The notes: generated by a model from the sequence alone, not told the origin. A DNA stretch of 64,000 nt from JAFGBI01 sp964454025 (GCA_964454025.1 CAYVRP010000005.1:69313-133312); one strand, 5' to 3'; positions 17,859 through 27,420 are shown, counted from the first letter of the stretch. A program made the numbers and translations.

Positions 17859-19172
17859 CTAGGCCGGGACGACGCGCTCGTGGGGGGCGCGATAGACGCC
17901 GCGGGTGTCCACGATGAGCCGGGCGGCTTGGAGCAGCGCGGCCCAGTCGATGCTGTCGTGGTCGGTGGCGATCAGCACCGCATCGTACTCAGCGGCGCGG
18001 TCGAGCCCGACGCTGGGGCGGCCGGCGAGCTCCGGGTAGTGCCGCGTGGCCTTGATCACGGGGACGTAGGGGTCGTGGTAGTCGACCCGGGCGCCCCAGC
18101 GGCTCAGGATCTGGATGAGCTTGTAGCTCGGGCTCTCGCGGTCGTCGTCCACGTTCTTCTTGTAGGCCAGGCCGACCACCAGCACCTTCGCGTCCCGGAT
18201 CCCGCGGCCGCGCTGCGACAGCGCCTCGAGCAGGCGCTGGCAGACGTAGTAGGGCATCGAGGAGTTGATCTCGCCGGCCATCTCGATGAACCGCGTCGGC
18301 AGGTCGAACTCCCGTGCCTTCCAGGTGAGGTAGAACGGGTCGATGGGGATGCAGTGGCCGCCCAGGCCGGGGCCGGGCGTGAAGCGCATGAAGCCGAACG
18401 GCTTGGTCGCCGCCCCGTCGATGACCTCCCAGGGGTCGATCCCCATGCGATGGAAGACCATCTTCAGCTCGTTGACGAGCGCGATGTTGACGGCGCGGAA
18501 GGTGTTCTCGAGGATCTTGGTGGCCTCGGCCGCGTCGCAGGAAGAAAGCTCCACCACCTGGGTGACCACCCCGCGGTAGAGCGCCGCGGCCGCCGCCCGG
18601 CAGGCAGGCGTCAGGCCGCCGACCACCTTGGGGATGGTCCGGGTGGTGAAGTCCGGGTTGGCCGGATCCTCCCGCTCGGGCGAATAGGCGACGAAGAAGT
18701 CCACCCCGGCGCGGAACCCCGACCGCTCGAGGATGGGCACCATGACCTCCCGGGTGGTGCCAGGATAGGTGGGCGACTCGAGCACGACGAGCTGGCCCTG
18801 CCGCAGGTGCTCGGCGACGGCCGCGGTCGTCTGCTCTACGAACGAGAGGTCCGGATCACGGTGGTCGGTCAGCGGCGTGGGGACGCACATCAGGAGCGCG
18901 TCGCAGGCCGACAGTCGCGCGAAGTCGGTGGTGGCCGTGAGGCCGCGGGCCACCCCCGCCGCCACGCGCGCCGAGGCGATGTGTCGGATGTAGGACTCCC
19001 CGCGACCGAGCGCCGCGACCTTGGCGCCGTCGATGTCGAAGCCTTCGGCCGGGAACCCCTGCTCGACGAACTCGAGCAGGAGCGGCAGCCCGACGTAGCC
19101 GAGACCGATGACCGCCACGCGGGCTTGCTTGGAGTTGATGCGCTCGATGAGGGGGGTAGCGGAGGCTGGCAT
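17859..19172 (-). CDS. Nucleotide-sugar dehydrogenase (UDP-HexNAc 6-dehydrogenase, WbpA/WbpO-like)
   Basis: This 437-residue protein oxidises the C6 hydroxyl of a UDP-sugar to a uronate with two NAD. It has the Rossmann motif VAVIGLGYVGLPLL at about 18-31, CVPTPLTDH, the YPGTTREV segment and SPEREDPAN. The active-site helix SCDAAEATKILENTFRAVNIALVNEL and the nucleophile loop GPGLGGHCIPIDPFYL with its catalytic Cys follow. The SPEREDPGN-like segment and GGHCIPIDP are the pattern of UDP-GlcNAc/GalNAc dehydrogenases rather than of UDP-glucose dehydrogenase; I infer the substrate class from this. The ATG at 19172 fits the family; the open frame reaches 19292. It is divergent from the tyrosine kinase with 198 bp between. 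Ends in TAG. Confidence 0.92.
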   Translation of the reverse strand: MPASATPLIERINSKQARVAVIGLGYVGLPLLLEFVEQGFPAEGFDIDGAKVAALGRGESYIRHIASARVAAGVARGLTATTDFARLSACDALLMCVPTPLTDHRDPDLSFVEQTTAAVAEHLRQGQLVVLESPTYPGTTREVMVPILERSGFRAGVDFFVAYSPEREDPANPDFTTRTIPKVVGGLTPACRAAAAALYRGVVTQVVELSSCDAAEATKILENTFRAVNIALVNELKMVFHRMGIDPWEVIDGAATKPFGFMRFTPGPGLGGHCIPIDPFYLTWKAREFDLPTRFIEMAGEINSSMPYYVCQRLLEALSQRGRGIRDAKVLVVGLAYKKNVDDDRESPSYKLIQILSRWGARVDYHDPYVPVIKATRHYPELAGRPSVGLDRAAEYDAVLIATDHDSIDWAALLQAARLIVDTRGVYRAPHERVVPA

Positions 19173-19370
19173 GAGGGGCTCGGGGAGGGGCGCAGGATGT
19201 AGGTGGGAATAGGGGCCGTCAACGGGGCTGCCGGGGCCTCCGCCGCGCGGTACGGCTCGCGCGCGCGTGAATTCGCGACCCGCTCCCTGCACCGAAGTCG
19301 TTCACTGCCGTATTTGGAGCGGCGGCCCTAGACTTCCGGGGCGCCTTCCGGCCCCCGGGTCAGTGTACGC

Positions 19371-21632
19371 ATGGTAGCCCCCCAGCCCCCCTCGGATCCC
19401 TTTGCGGCGCTCACCCCCGAATTCGCGCTGAAGGCGTTGCGCAAGCACTGGCTGCTCGGGCTCTCGGCCGCGCTCGCGGTGTTCCTGGCCGTGGCCTTCC
19501 GCACCTTCGGCGCGACCAAGATCTACCAGGCCAGCGCCACGGTCCAGATCGACCCGACGCCCCCCCGGCCTCTCGGCAAGGACGTGCAGGCGGTGGTGGA
19601 CATGGGGGTCGGCAACTTCTGGTCGAACCAGGAGTACCTCGCCACCCAGCAGCGCCTCATCCAGAGCCGGAAGGTCGCGGTCGCGGCGGTGAAGCGGCTC
19701 GGTTTGCACCGGGATCGCCGCTTCCTCGCCAACACGCCACCGGCCGAGGCGGATCCCCCGCCGGAGGCCGGCGAGGCGACCCCGGACGACGCCGCCGGGA
19801 CGCTGCTGTCGCGCGTGACGGTGACGCCGGTCAAGGAGAGCTGGCTCGTCACCGTCACCTACCAGGACGCCGATCCCGAACGGGCCGCGCGGGTGCTGGC
19901 CGCGCTGGTGGACGCCTACCTCGAGCACAACGTCGAGCAGGTCGTCGCCTCCACGGGCTCGGCCAGCGACTGGCTCCATGACCAGGTCGCCAAGCTCAAG
20001 CGCGAGCTCGAGGCGAGCGAGCTCCAGCTCCACGACTACAAGAAGAACAAGCAGATCCTGTCCGTCTCCCTCGACGACCAGTCGAACATGCTGCGCGGGG
20101 AGATGCAGCAGCTCGGCCAGGCGCTGACGGCGGTGCAGACGCGCAAGGTGGCCCTGCGCGCGCGCTGCGACGAGCTCGCCAAGATCGATCCGCAGGACCC
20201 GAACGACATCCCGGCGACCGAGCTGCTGAACAACCAGCTCCTGAGCGAGCTGCGAGCCGAGTACGTCCGCCTCAAGGCGGAGCACGCGGCGATCGTCGGC
20301 GCCGGCAAGGGCGAGCGGCACCCGGACGTGGCGGCGGCGGCGGCCCGGATCGAGCCCGCCCGCGAGGCGCTCCTGGCCGAGGTACGCAACGTCCAGGGCG
20401 CGGCGCGGAGCGACCTCGACGCCGCGACGCGGGAAGCGGCGGGGCTCTCTGCGCTGCTCGAGCAGGCCAAGCAGCGGGCCCTGGATCTGAACCAGCTCGA
20501 GATGGAATACCGGCGCCTCGAGCGCACCAAGGCGCAGAGCGAGAAGCTCTATGGGCTGGTGCTGGAGCGCTCCAAGGAGAGCGATCTGACGGGCCTCTTG
20601 CGCTTCAACAACATCTCGATCGCGGAGCCGGCGCGGGCGAGCCGGGCGCCGATCTTCCCGCGGACCTCGCGCGACCTTCCCATCGGGCTGGCGGCGGGGC
20701 TGGTTCTCGGGTTCGGGTTGATGCTCGGGCGCGAGCTCCTGGACCGCCGCGTCCGCACCCCCGAGGATCTGGAGCGCGCCACCGGCGTCGCCTGCTTCGG
20801 GCTCCTGCCGTCGGCGCGCCGCGGCGCTGCCTCGTCTCGCTACCGGGCCGCGCGGCGCGGGGTGGCGGCCCGAGGCGCCGAGGGGACGCCCATCGAGCTC
20901 ATGGTCCACCACGCGCCGGGCAGCGTGATGGCCGAGGCGGCCCGCCAGATCCGGACCAACCTGCTCTTCTCGTCGCCGGACCGCCCCCACCGCCGGATCC
21001 TGGTCACCAGCGCGGGGCCGGGGGAGGGCAAGACGATGGTGGCCTCGACGCTCGCCGCGGCGCTGGCGCAGACGGGGCAGCGCGTGCTCCTGGTGGACTG
21101 CGACCTGAGGCGCTCCCGGCTGCACCAGGTCTTTGGTCTGTCCAACGACGTCGGGGTGACCACCGGCGTCATGGATCACGCCCGCGGGGTGGCGGCCCCC
21201 CGCGCGACCCTGGTGCCGAACCTGAGCGTCTTGCCCGCCGGGCCCGCGGTCGCCACGCCCGCGGAGCTCCTGCACAGCGACAGCTTCCGCGCCCTGCTCG
21301 ACGAGCTCGGCACCCGGTTCGACCGGATCGTGCTCGACAGCTCGCCGGTCGCGCTGGTGACGGACGCGGCTATCCTCGCGTCCCTGGTCGACGCGACGCT
21401 CCTGGTGGTGCGCGCCGGCCGGACGCCGCGCGTGCTGGCCACCCGGGCCGTCGCCGTGCTGGGCGACGTGGGCGTCAAGGTGGCGGGCACGGTGCTCAAC
21501 GACGTGGACTTGAGACGGAAGAAGTACGGCAGCGGCGAATTTGGCTATTATGGCTTTGGCTATGGCTACGGCTATGGCTACGGTCACGGGTCCGACGGCA
21601 GTCCCGACGCGCGACCTGGCCTTCCAGCGTGA
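19371..21632 (+). CDS. Polysaccharide co-polymerase fused to bacterial tyrosine kinase (Wzc/BY-kinase family)
   Basis: This 753-residue inner-membrane protein has a Wzz domain at about 18-460, with membrane segments near residues 28-47 and 436-456 flanking a large periplasmic coiled-coil part. The cytoplasmic BY-kinase follows, with Walker A GPGEGKT at 549-555, Walker A' LLVDCDLRRSR and Walker B IVLDSSP. The extreme C-terminus is a tyrosine-glycine cluster with nine Tyr in about 20 residues, the autophosphorylation tail of the family. Cycling between phosphorylated and free tail controls polymer chain length and export. It is the first gene of a rightward run in the polysaccharide locus. The matching phosphatase (Wzb) and outer-membrane Wza are not in the window. 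Confidence 0.95.
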   Translation: MVAPQPPSDPFAALTPEFALKALRKHWLLGLSAALAVFLAVAFRTFGATKIYQASATVQIDPTPPRPLGKDVQAVVDMGVGNFWSNQEYLATQQRLIQSRKVAVAAVKRLGLHRDRRFLANTPPAEADPPPEAGEATPDDAAGTLLSRVTVTPVKESWLVTVTYQDADPERAARVLAALVDAYLEHNVEQVVASTGSASDWLHDQVAKLKRELEASELQLHDYKKNKQILSVSLDDQSNMLRGEMQQLGQALTAVQTRKVALRARCDELAKIDPQDPNDIPATELLNNQLLSELRAEYVRLKAEHAAIVGAGKGERHPDVAAAAARIEPAREALLAEVRNVQGAARSDLDAATREAAGLSALLEQAKQRALDLNQLEMEYRRLERTKAQSEKLYGLVLERSKESDLTGLLRFNNISIAEPARASRAPIFPRTSRDLPIGLAAGLVLGFGLMLGRELLDRRVRTPEDLERATGVACFGLLPSARRGAASSRYRAARRGVAARGAEGTPIELMVHHAPGSVMAEAARQIRTNLLFSSPDRPHRRILVTSAGPGEGKTMVASTLAAALAQTGQRVLLVDCDLRRSRLHQVFGLSNDVGVTTGVMDHARGVAAPRATLVPNLSVLPAGPAVATPAELLHSDSFRALLDELGTRFDRIVLDSSPVALVTDAAILASLVDATLLVVRAGRTPRVLATRAVAVLGDVGVKVAGTVLNDVDLRRKKYGSGEFGYYGFGYGYGYGYGHGSDGSPDARPGLPA
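21538..21590 (+). repeat. Tyr-Gly codon repeat in the BY-kinase tail
   Basis: Repeated TATGGC/TACGGC hexamers encode alternating Tyr-Gly (FGYGYGYGYGYGHG). This is the phospho-acceptor cluster; the short tandem units would allow slippage that changes the number of tyrosines. Confidence 0.7.
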
Positions 21633-22107
21633 TGGACTCGCCCCGCTCCGATCTGGGGGCTCGCGGCGAACCGGCGTGTCAGCCCGGGACGGAGCACCGG
21701 AGGGCGCAGCTCCACCTTGTCCCGAGCACCGACGAGTTCGGGGCCCCCTTCGTCCAAGGACTCCTCGAAATCCGCGTGCGGCTTGCGGAACATGTCGTAG
21801 CTGTAAGGATATCCACGACCGCCACCGTGTGTGCCTGGGCGTCCGCGGAGACGGAGGCGGCGGGCTTCGTGCTGGCGCGTTGAGCGGGCATGATGTGGCC
21901 TCTCTGGTTGCGCCGGCAGCCATGCAAGAACGTCAGGCCACCGGGACAGAGTCCCGTCCCGCCGCCGATTTCTCAGCATTGCCCCGTCGTCAAGATGGAT
22001 CTGCACCCCACCGGATTCGTCCGGCCACCTGGAACCTGCGCCTCTGCCGAGGGTCGAGGGTGCCATGTCTCGAGCCTCGCCGCAGCGTCCTCGATTCGGT
22101 GCCTCGG
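21633..22107. other. Gene-free intergenic stretch
   Basis: These 475 bp lie between the convergent BY-kinase and diguanylate cyclase genes. Short open frames exist on both strands (for example 21629-21883 plus) but none shows a recognisable motif or ribosome-binding site. I see no hairpin terminator with a T-run. Confidence 0.5.
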
Positions 22108-23112
22108 TCACTCCGGAGCTGAGTCCGCGAGCTCGGTGCGATTTCTTCCCAGCCGTTTCGCCCGGAGGAGGGCGGCGTCGGCCCGTTCCAGGAGCCGAGC
22201 GTATGTGTCGTCAAGGTGCAGAGCAGCGACACCGAGCGACATGGTGATCGTCGGCAGCGACCGCTGGTCCGGTAGCTCGAACGTGGTCGCGGCCAACCTG
22301 GCGCGAACGCGCTCGGCAGCGAACCAGGCTCCCTCGGTCGAGGTATTCGGGAGCAAGACGACGAACTCCTCACCGCCCCAGCGGGCGATGCGATCGCCGG
22401 GTCGCAGGCAGTCCTGGAGCAGCTTTGCCACCTCCCTCAGCACGAAGTCTCCCGCCGGGTGGCCGAAATGGTCATTCACGTGTTTGAAGTGGTCGATGTC
22501 CGCCAGGACGACGCACAGCGCAGATTTCTCGAAGACGTGCCGCCGGATGAAGCGCGGCACCATCTCGTCGAGCCAGCGGCGATTGTGGAGGCCCGTGAGG
22601 GCATCGCTCGTGGCGCTCTCTTGATAGATGCGCCGGAGCCGGATGCTCTCGCGGAGGTTCGCCATGCTTCCTCGCAGCCGCTCCGCCATGACCGTGAGCG
22701 AGTTGACGGCGAAAGCGTGGGACAAGACCACGAGGGACCAGAAACGTTCGGAGGACACCTCGACGACACGCGTGGGCTCGACAGCAATGACCGACGAGGA
22801 GCAGGGTTCCCCGTCCAGTGCGGAAACCTCCCCCACCGAACCTCCGGTCCTGACGATGGTGGAGGGCGCCTCGGCAGTGGATTCGAGACGTAGGACGACG
22901 CTTCCATCCAGGAGCAGGTAGAGGTTTCGGTTCTGCGATGCCGGTTCGAAGAGGACTTCGCCCGGCATGAGCTGGCGCAAGGGGCATTCCTCGAGCACTG
23001 GCCAGACCTCCTCCAAGTCAACGTTGAGGAGGAGCTCGAGGCCTCCCGCCTCGTCTCGCGTCAGTCGACCCGCGGTGGACGACGTCTGTTCGCTCGAGGC
23101 TTCGGTTGGCAT
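22108..23112 (-). CDS. Diguanylate cyclase with N-terminal cyclic-nucleotide-binding-like domain
   Basis: This is a 334-residue protein. Residues about 30-145 form a CNB-like beta roll (PGEVLFEPASQNRNLYLLLDGSVVLRLES, then GEVSALDGEPCSSS). Its phosphate-binding cassette lacks the usual Arg, so cyclic-nucleotide binding is doubtful. A helical linker leads to a GGDEF domain (about 175-330) with DALTGLHNRRWLDE, DIDHFKHVNDHFGH and the active-site loop RWGGEEF. An RPGD sequence five residues before it fits the product-inhibition I-site RxxD. It should therefore be an active c-di-GMP synthase under feedback control. The start at ATG 23112 is preferred over GTG 23151 because the direct repeat and palindrome upstream look regulatory. 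With the EAL protein at 27.4 kb it brackets wzy and wzx. Confidence 0.88.
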   Translation of the reverse strand: MPTEASSEQTSSTAGRLTRDEAGGLELLLNVDLEEVWPVLEECPLRQLMPGEVLFEPASQNRNLYLLLDGSVVLRLESTAEAPSTIVRTGGSVGEVSALDGEPCSSSVIAVEPTRVVEVSSERFWSLVVLSHAFAVNSLTVMAERLRGSMANLRESIRLRRIYQESATSDALTGLHNRRWLDEMVPRFIRRHVFEKSALCVVLADIDHFKHVNDHFGHPAGDFVLREVAKLLQDCLRPGDRIARWGGEEFVVLLPNTSTEGAWFAAERVRARLAATTFELPDQRSLPTITMSLGVAALHLDDTYARLLERADAALLRAKRLGRNRTELADSAPE

Positions 23113-23116
23113 CGAT

Positions 23117-23154
23117 CTTCGCGAAGGGTTGATCCACCGAGTATGATCCACCGA
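23117..23154 (-). promoter_or_regulatory. Direct repeat and palindrome just upstream of the diguanylate cyclase
   Basis: Two identical 11-base copies of TGATCCACCGA (plus strand) lie at 23130-23140 and 23144-23154, 14 bases apart start to start. A perfect 10-base palindrome CTTCGCGAAG lies at 23117-23126, between the repeats and the ATG at 23112. The arrangement looks like a regulator or RNA-level control site for the diguanylate cyclase, but no known operator is recognised. Confidence 0.4.
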
Positions 23155-24165
23155 TTACTGCCGCTCGAATCGGCAAGCGTTGTTGGGCGGGTGGACGCCG
23201 GGCTCGGGCGGTGTTCCAGAGGATAGCGTGGCAGTGGGCGAGGGGGAAGTCGACCGACGGGCTGGCGGGGGTGGGCAGTGAGGACGCCGGAGACGAAGTC
23301 GTGCACGACAGCGGGCGAGTGGCGGGAGCAGAGGAGGCCTGGGGAGGCGTCGTGCCAGCCGGTGCCGACGCCGACGCTGCCAAAGACCAGGCAGCGATCT
23401 GCGGGCAGGCACGTCGCCGCGATGGCGTCGAGTACCTCGCGGTGCCCGGCAATGGGGGCGCAGCATCGAGCCGTGTCGATCTCGGTCTGCGTGCGGCTCT
23501 CGTGGTCGACGCGCGCCGTCGTGGTGTCGATCCGTTCGCGACGGATGCGAGCGACGCGGTGTCGGTCGGCCGCGCTCGTTCGCGAACGGCCATCTCGGGG
23601 GCAGGTCACGGTGCGCTGGACTCCGGCTGGACTCCGGTTGCCCTTCCACCCAAGGCTCCGGGCCGCTGCGAGCGCCAACCGAGACACTGTTCCGCGAATG
23701 GGTCGTGCGGCCCAGGCAGTCGCACACTGGTGAACGCCCTCGCTGCGGTGCGTGAGGCTCCAGGCCCGGTTCGTCGCTGGTGATCCGGGCGTCAATGGAC
23801 ACCGTGCACGTCGTCTGCGCTGGCCCAGCTCGAGTGAGCGCCGATCGGCCGAAGCCGGGTGGGGGACGGGGTCGCCTACGCTCATCCCAGACATGAGGCT
23901 CACCGTTCGGCCGAGCGGGCCCTCGGGATTCCATTCCGGGCCGACAGACCGCCCATCGGGTCCACGCCCTGCGACCGAGCGGAATCGAGGCTCAGTGCTC
24001 TGCCAGTCTGGCCCCCGGTGATCGACACGTCGTGCTCCCAACATGCAGCTCCTGAGTCGCCAGCCACCTGTCGGGTGCGATACGCTCCCACGGCAGGTGG
24101 CCCTGACGGCGCACAACCCGGCCGATTCCTCGGCGAGCGTTGCAGTACCTGCCGGCTCGCGGCGG
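23155..24165. other. About 1 kb without a convincing gene
   Basis: Open frames cross this stretch on both strands (23211-23783 plus, 23155-23934 minus, part of 23061-24410 minus), but their translations are dominated by Arg/Pro/Ser with no domain, start context or family-like motif. It lies upstream of the Wzy-like gene and must contain its promoter. It may be decayed sequence left by recombination in the polysaccharide locus. Confidence 0.5.
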
Positions 24166-25521
24166 ATGCGCGGCGCGAGCATCCTCCCCGCGGCTGGCCA
24201 GCGCAGTCGCGCGATGGACCTCGCCGCCTTCCTCTTCGGCCTGGGCGCTGTGACCCAGACCCGCGTGATCGGTGCCCTCGCCTTGACCGAGATCGTCTTG
24301 GCGGTGTTGGCGCCGGTCTTGCTTATGCGCCAATGGCGGCGCTTGCGGCAGACCCACGCCATCACGATCCTCGCCCTGGGGCTTCTCTGGCTCGCGTCGG
24401 CGCTACTCACGGACTACTACCGGGAGGTCGCCCCGAACGACATGATCAAGGGGTCCTTCGCGATCGTCCTTCTTCTCACCACTTTTATCGGGGCCTTCGC
24501 CATCCTGGCCCCGGACCTCAGGCGCGTGCGGTGGATGGCGCTGGGGTTCGCGGTGTCCGCGGTGATCTCGGTCTTCGTCTTCCGGAGCCAGGCGCTGCTC
24601 GGCAGAGCGCAGGCCAGTGGGGTGGAGCCGGAGGCACTGATCAACTTCAAGACGGTCTACGCCTACGTCCTGTTCTGGGTGTTGCTCGGGTTCGTGGCGC
24701 TGTGCGACGAGCGCTGGCCGCGCGTGACCGCGGGCGTCGTGTTGGCGAGTGCCTTTGCCTTTCTGCTTGGCGGCCTGCGGAGCATCTTCCTCGTCGTGGG
24801 TCTGTCGGGAGCGGCGATGGCGGTTGGTCAGTCGCTTCCAAGCTTGGCGCGTTTCGCCCGGCAGAGCCAGATCGCGACTGGGATCGCGGCCGCGATCGCG
24901 ATCTGGGGGGCGAGTAGCCTCTATGGGGCGGTGGTGGAGCGGGGCTGGATGGGGGCAGAGGAGCAGGTCAAGTACGAGAGCCAGAGTCGATCCGAACTGG
25001 GGCTCCTGGCGGGAAGGGCCGAGTTTCTGAGCTCCCTGGCGGCCGTAGCCGACTCGCCGCTGCTCGGTCACGGTTCATGGGCTCGTGATCGGAAGGGCTA
25101 CGGCTTTCGACTGGTGACTGCGACCGGCGGAGGGCGTCGGGACATCCTGCTTCGGGCCGCCAGCATTTCGGCTGGCACGGCGCTGATCCCCTGCCACTCC
25201 CACCTCTTGCAGGGCTGGGTCTGGCATGGACTGGCCGGGGGGCTCTTCTGGATGGTGGTAGGAGGAATCGTAGTCATCTACGTGCGCCGGGCGCTCGGGG
25301 TTCTCCGGCCCGTCCGGGGGTATGCGTTGCTGCTCATGCTGATGGCAGGTTGGGACATCCTCTTCTCGCCGTTCGCCTTTCGCCCCCGGTGGGCGGTGGT
25401 GTTCTGCATCTGCGTCCTCAGCCTGGCTCATCTTCGCCGCATTGCAGCCAACGAGCGCGCCGGGGGGCGCCGGGGCGGGGCCTGGGACGGGACCTGGGAG
25501 CAGGGGGCGGAGGAGGCTTGA
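24166..25521 (+). CDS. Wzy-like polysaccharide polymerase (O-antigen ligase family)
   Basis: This protein of about 451 residues has roughly ten hydrophobic segments (LTEIVLAVLAPVLL, IVLLLTTFIGAFAILAP, YVLFWVLLGFVALC, GGLFWMVVGGIVVIYV). A large external loop before the last segments contains LLGHGSWARDRKGYGFR and a later CHSHLLQGWVWHGLAGG, the loop pattern of Wzy_C/O-antigen ligases (H-S-H-N/L-x-x-L). It probably joins lipid-linked repeat units in the periplasm. The start is uncertain: ATG 24166, or ATG 24214 (MDLAAFLFGLGAV), which begins directly with the first hydrophobic segment. The flippase gene follows 76 bp downstream. Confidence 0.78.
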   Translation: MRGASILPAAGQRSRAMDLAAFLFGLGAVTQTRVIGALALTEIVLAVLAPVLLMRQWRRLRQTHAITILALGLLWLASALLTDYYREVAPNDMIKGSFAIVLLLTTFIGAFAILAPDLRRVRWMALGFAVSAVISVFVFRSQALLGRAQASGVEPEALINFKTVYAYVLFWVLLGFVALCDERWPRVTAGVVLASAFAFLLGGLRSIFLVVGLSGAAMAVGQSLPSLARFARQSQIATGIAAAIAIWGASSLYGAVVERGWMGAEEQVKYESQSRSELGLLAGRAEFLSSLAAVADSPLLGHGSWARDRKGYGFRLVTATGGGRRDILLRAASISAGTALIPCHSHLLQGWVWHGLAGGLFWMVVGGIVVIYVRRALGVLRPVRGYALLLMLMAGWDILFSPFAFRPRWAVVFCICVLSLAHLRRIAANERAGGRRGGAWDGTWEQGAEEA

Positions 25522-25597
25522 GTGCCGCGGTGCGCTTGGTCGGCCTTGCTTGGCTAGGGGACGATGCCGGTCACGCTCGTGCACTCCCGGAGTGTTG

Positions 25598-26917
25598 ATG
25601 ATGGCCTGGAGAAGAACGATAGAGGCTGCGACCGGCACGGATCTCCGGCGTCGCCTCCTCGCGGGGGCGGGCTGGGCCGGGGTGGGGACGGTGGCGTCCC
25701 GGGGGCTCGTCGTCCTCGCGGCCATGGCCTTGGCCAGGCTCCTTGGGACGGTGGCTTTCGGGGAATACGGAATGCTGGCGAGCACCATCGGGCTGGCCAG
25801 CGCGCTCGCCGAAGCCGGCATGGGGCTTACCGCCACCCGGCAGATGGCGCAGCTCCGGGCCGGGGATCGCGCGCGCGCAGGTCGGGTCGTGGCTCTCGCC
25901 TTCGTGGTGGCGGGCGGCGGAGCTGTGCTCAATGCGGGACTGCTGGTCTTGCTCGCTCCTTGGCTTGCGGCGCGAGCGCTGGCCGCGCCGCACCTCGCAC
26001 CGTGGCTCGCGCTCAGCGCCGTTCCGGTAGTCTTCGGGGTGCTGCTCTCGGTGCAAGCGGCCACGCTCGACGGCTGCGAGGCCTTCCGTTCGAAGGCGTC
26101 ACTCAGCGTCGCCGGCGGCATTCTGCAGGCGGTGACCGTGGTCGCCGGGGGCTACCTGGGCGGCGTGGGCGGGGCGCTCTGGGGGCGCGCGGCCGCGACC
26201 GGGGCCACCTTTCTCGTCGCGCAGCGGGCAGTGCGCGCCGAATGGGCAGAGCACGGCATCGCTTTCGATCTCGAGGGCGCCTGGCGCGAATGGAGAATCC
26301 TCGGGGAGTTCAGCGCCCCCACGTTCCTGATCCAGGCGAGCATCTTCCCGGTACTCTGGGTCATCAACGTCATGGTCGCGAACCAAGACGACGGCTACGC
26401 CCAGTTGGGGATACTGAGCGCGGCAAGCCAGTGGCAGGGTGCGGTGCTCGCGCTCGCTGGCACGGCGGGCGCGGGGCTGGTTCCCGTGATGGCGGAGCGG
26501 ATCCAGGCGGACGGAATCGGCGTCGGGCTCCGGATCATGTGGAAGATGAGTCGGGCACTGGCGGTCGTCGGCGGGATCATCGGAGCGGGCCTCGGCGCCG
26601 TGAGCTCCTGGATTGCGCGGGCCTACGGCTCCGGCTTCGAGGGGGCTGGCTGCACCATAGCGGTGTTCGCTGCCACGGGCGCGCTCGGATCGGCGATGTT
26701 ACCGATGTCGCGTCTGGTTGTCGCCGCAGGCCGCATGTGGTGGGGATTCGCCATTCATGTCGGGTGGGTCCTCGTCGTCCTATCGGCGAGCTGGTTGCTC
26801 CTGGATCGAGGAGCCCTCGGGGTGGGGCTCGCCCGGCTGTTGGCCGAAGCCGTCTACCTCGCCCTTCACCTCGTGCTCGTCTCCAGAATCGCCCGGCAGG
26901 GCGCGGCCATCACCTGA
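25598..26917 (+). CDS. Polysaccharide flippase, MATE/Wzx family
   Basis: This 439-residue protein has about 12-14 hydrophobic segments beginning LLAGAGWAGVGTVASRGLVVLAAMALARLLGTVAFGEYGML, the classic N-terminal pattern of PST/Wzx flippases. FGEYGMLASTIGLASALAEAGMGLTATRQMA matches the family's second-helix motif. It would move undecaprenyl-linked repeat units across the inner membrane for the Wzy-like polymerase immediately upstream. Two adjacent ATGs (25598, 25601) are possible starts. A 5-bp stem GCGGA/TCCGC with a 6-base loop lies at 26919-26934 directly after the stop, without a T-run, and might be a weak terminator. Confidence 0.88.
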   Translation: MMAWRRTIEAATGTDLRRRLLAGAGWAGVGTVASRGLVVLAAMALARLLGTVAFGEYGMLASTIGLASALAEAGMGLTATRQMAQLRAGDRARAGRVVALAFVVAGGGAVLNAGLLVLLAPWLAARALAAPHLAPWLALSAVPVVFGVLLSVQAATLDGCEAFRSKASLSVAGGILQAVTVVAGGYLGGVGGALWGRAAATGATFLVAQRAVRAEWAEHGIAFDLEGAWREWRILGEFSAPTFLIQASIFPVLWVINVMVANQDDGYAQLGILSAASQWQGAVLALAGTAGAGLVPVMAERIQADGIGVGLRIMWKMSRALAVVGGIIGAGLGAVSSWIARAYGSGFEGAGCTIAVFAATGALGSAMLPMSRLVVAAGRMWWGFAIHVGWVLVVLSASWLLLDRGALGVGLARLLAEAVYLALHLVLVSRIARQGAAIT

Positions 26918-27420
26918 GGCGGACCCGCATCCGCTGCTCAGTCCACCTCTGGCGGGGCCGTCTCGCTGTCGGGCAGGATGGGCGGCGTGGCGGAGGCGAC
27001 GAGAGCAGCACGGCAGCGGATACCGCCCTTCGTCACGGTCCGTCGATACGACCGACCGGGGGTCACCGGCCCCCCTTGCTGGTATCGGCAGGAGGCAGGT
27101 GCAGCCGTGTGGTTGCTTCGCACCAGCCTGTTCCTGGGACATTTCGACCTCTTGCGTGCGCGGCCGAGACGTCCGCGAGGGGAGCTGTCCGAGCGGGGCA
27201 GGCGTGCGACCAGGCGGCTTGGACGCCGCACGGAGGACGCATGCCCCGCCATCGACAACGGCTCATCGCAGGCTTCGTAGCCGCATTCCCGCGTCGGCGG
27301 TGGCGGAAGCTGCTCCCGCGACGGAGGTGTCCCAGCGTGTCCGCATGATGGACGCATCCCCACACGCTCACCGAACTCCCGTGGCTCGGCGCGAACCGGT
27401 CCGCACCCCAGCGAATCAGC
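26918..27420. other. Gene-free stretch between convergent wzx-like and REC-EAL genes
   Basis: These 503 bp contain only short frames of improbable composition on both strands. Apart from the weak stem at 26919-26934, no terminator, repeat or RNA gene is seen. Confidence 0.5.

Noticed and set aside
21629..21883. An 84-codon frame after the BY-kinase gene.
   Set aside because: Overlaps the kinase stop, lacks a ribosome-binding site, and has no recognisable fold or family.
21885..21925. TGGCCTCTCTGGTTGC as a sigma-54 promoter.
   Set aside because: The spacing between GG and GC is 11, not 10 bases, and no gene starts suitably downstream on that strand.
26978..27280. A 100-codon plus-strand frame between wzx and the EAL gene.
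   Set aside because: Arg-rich, no ribosome-binding site, no motif, and competing frames on the other strand are equally good.
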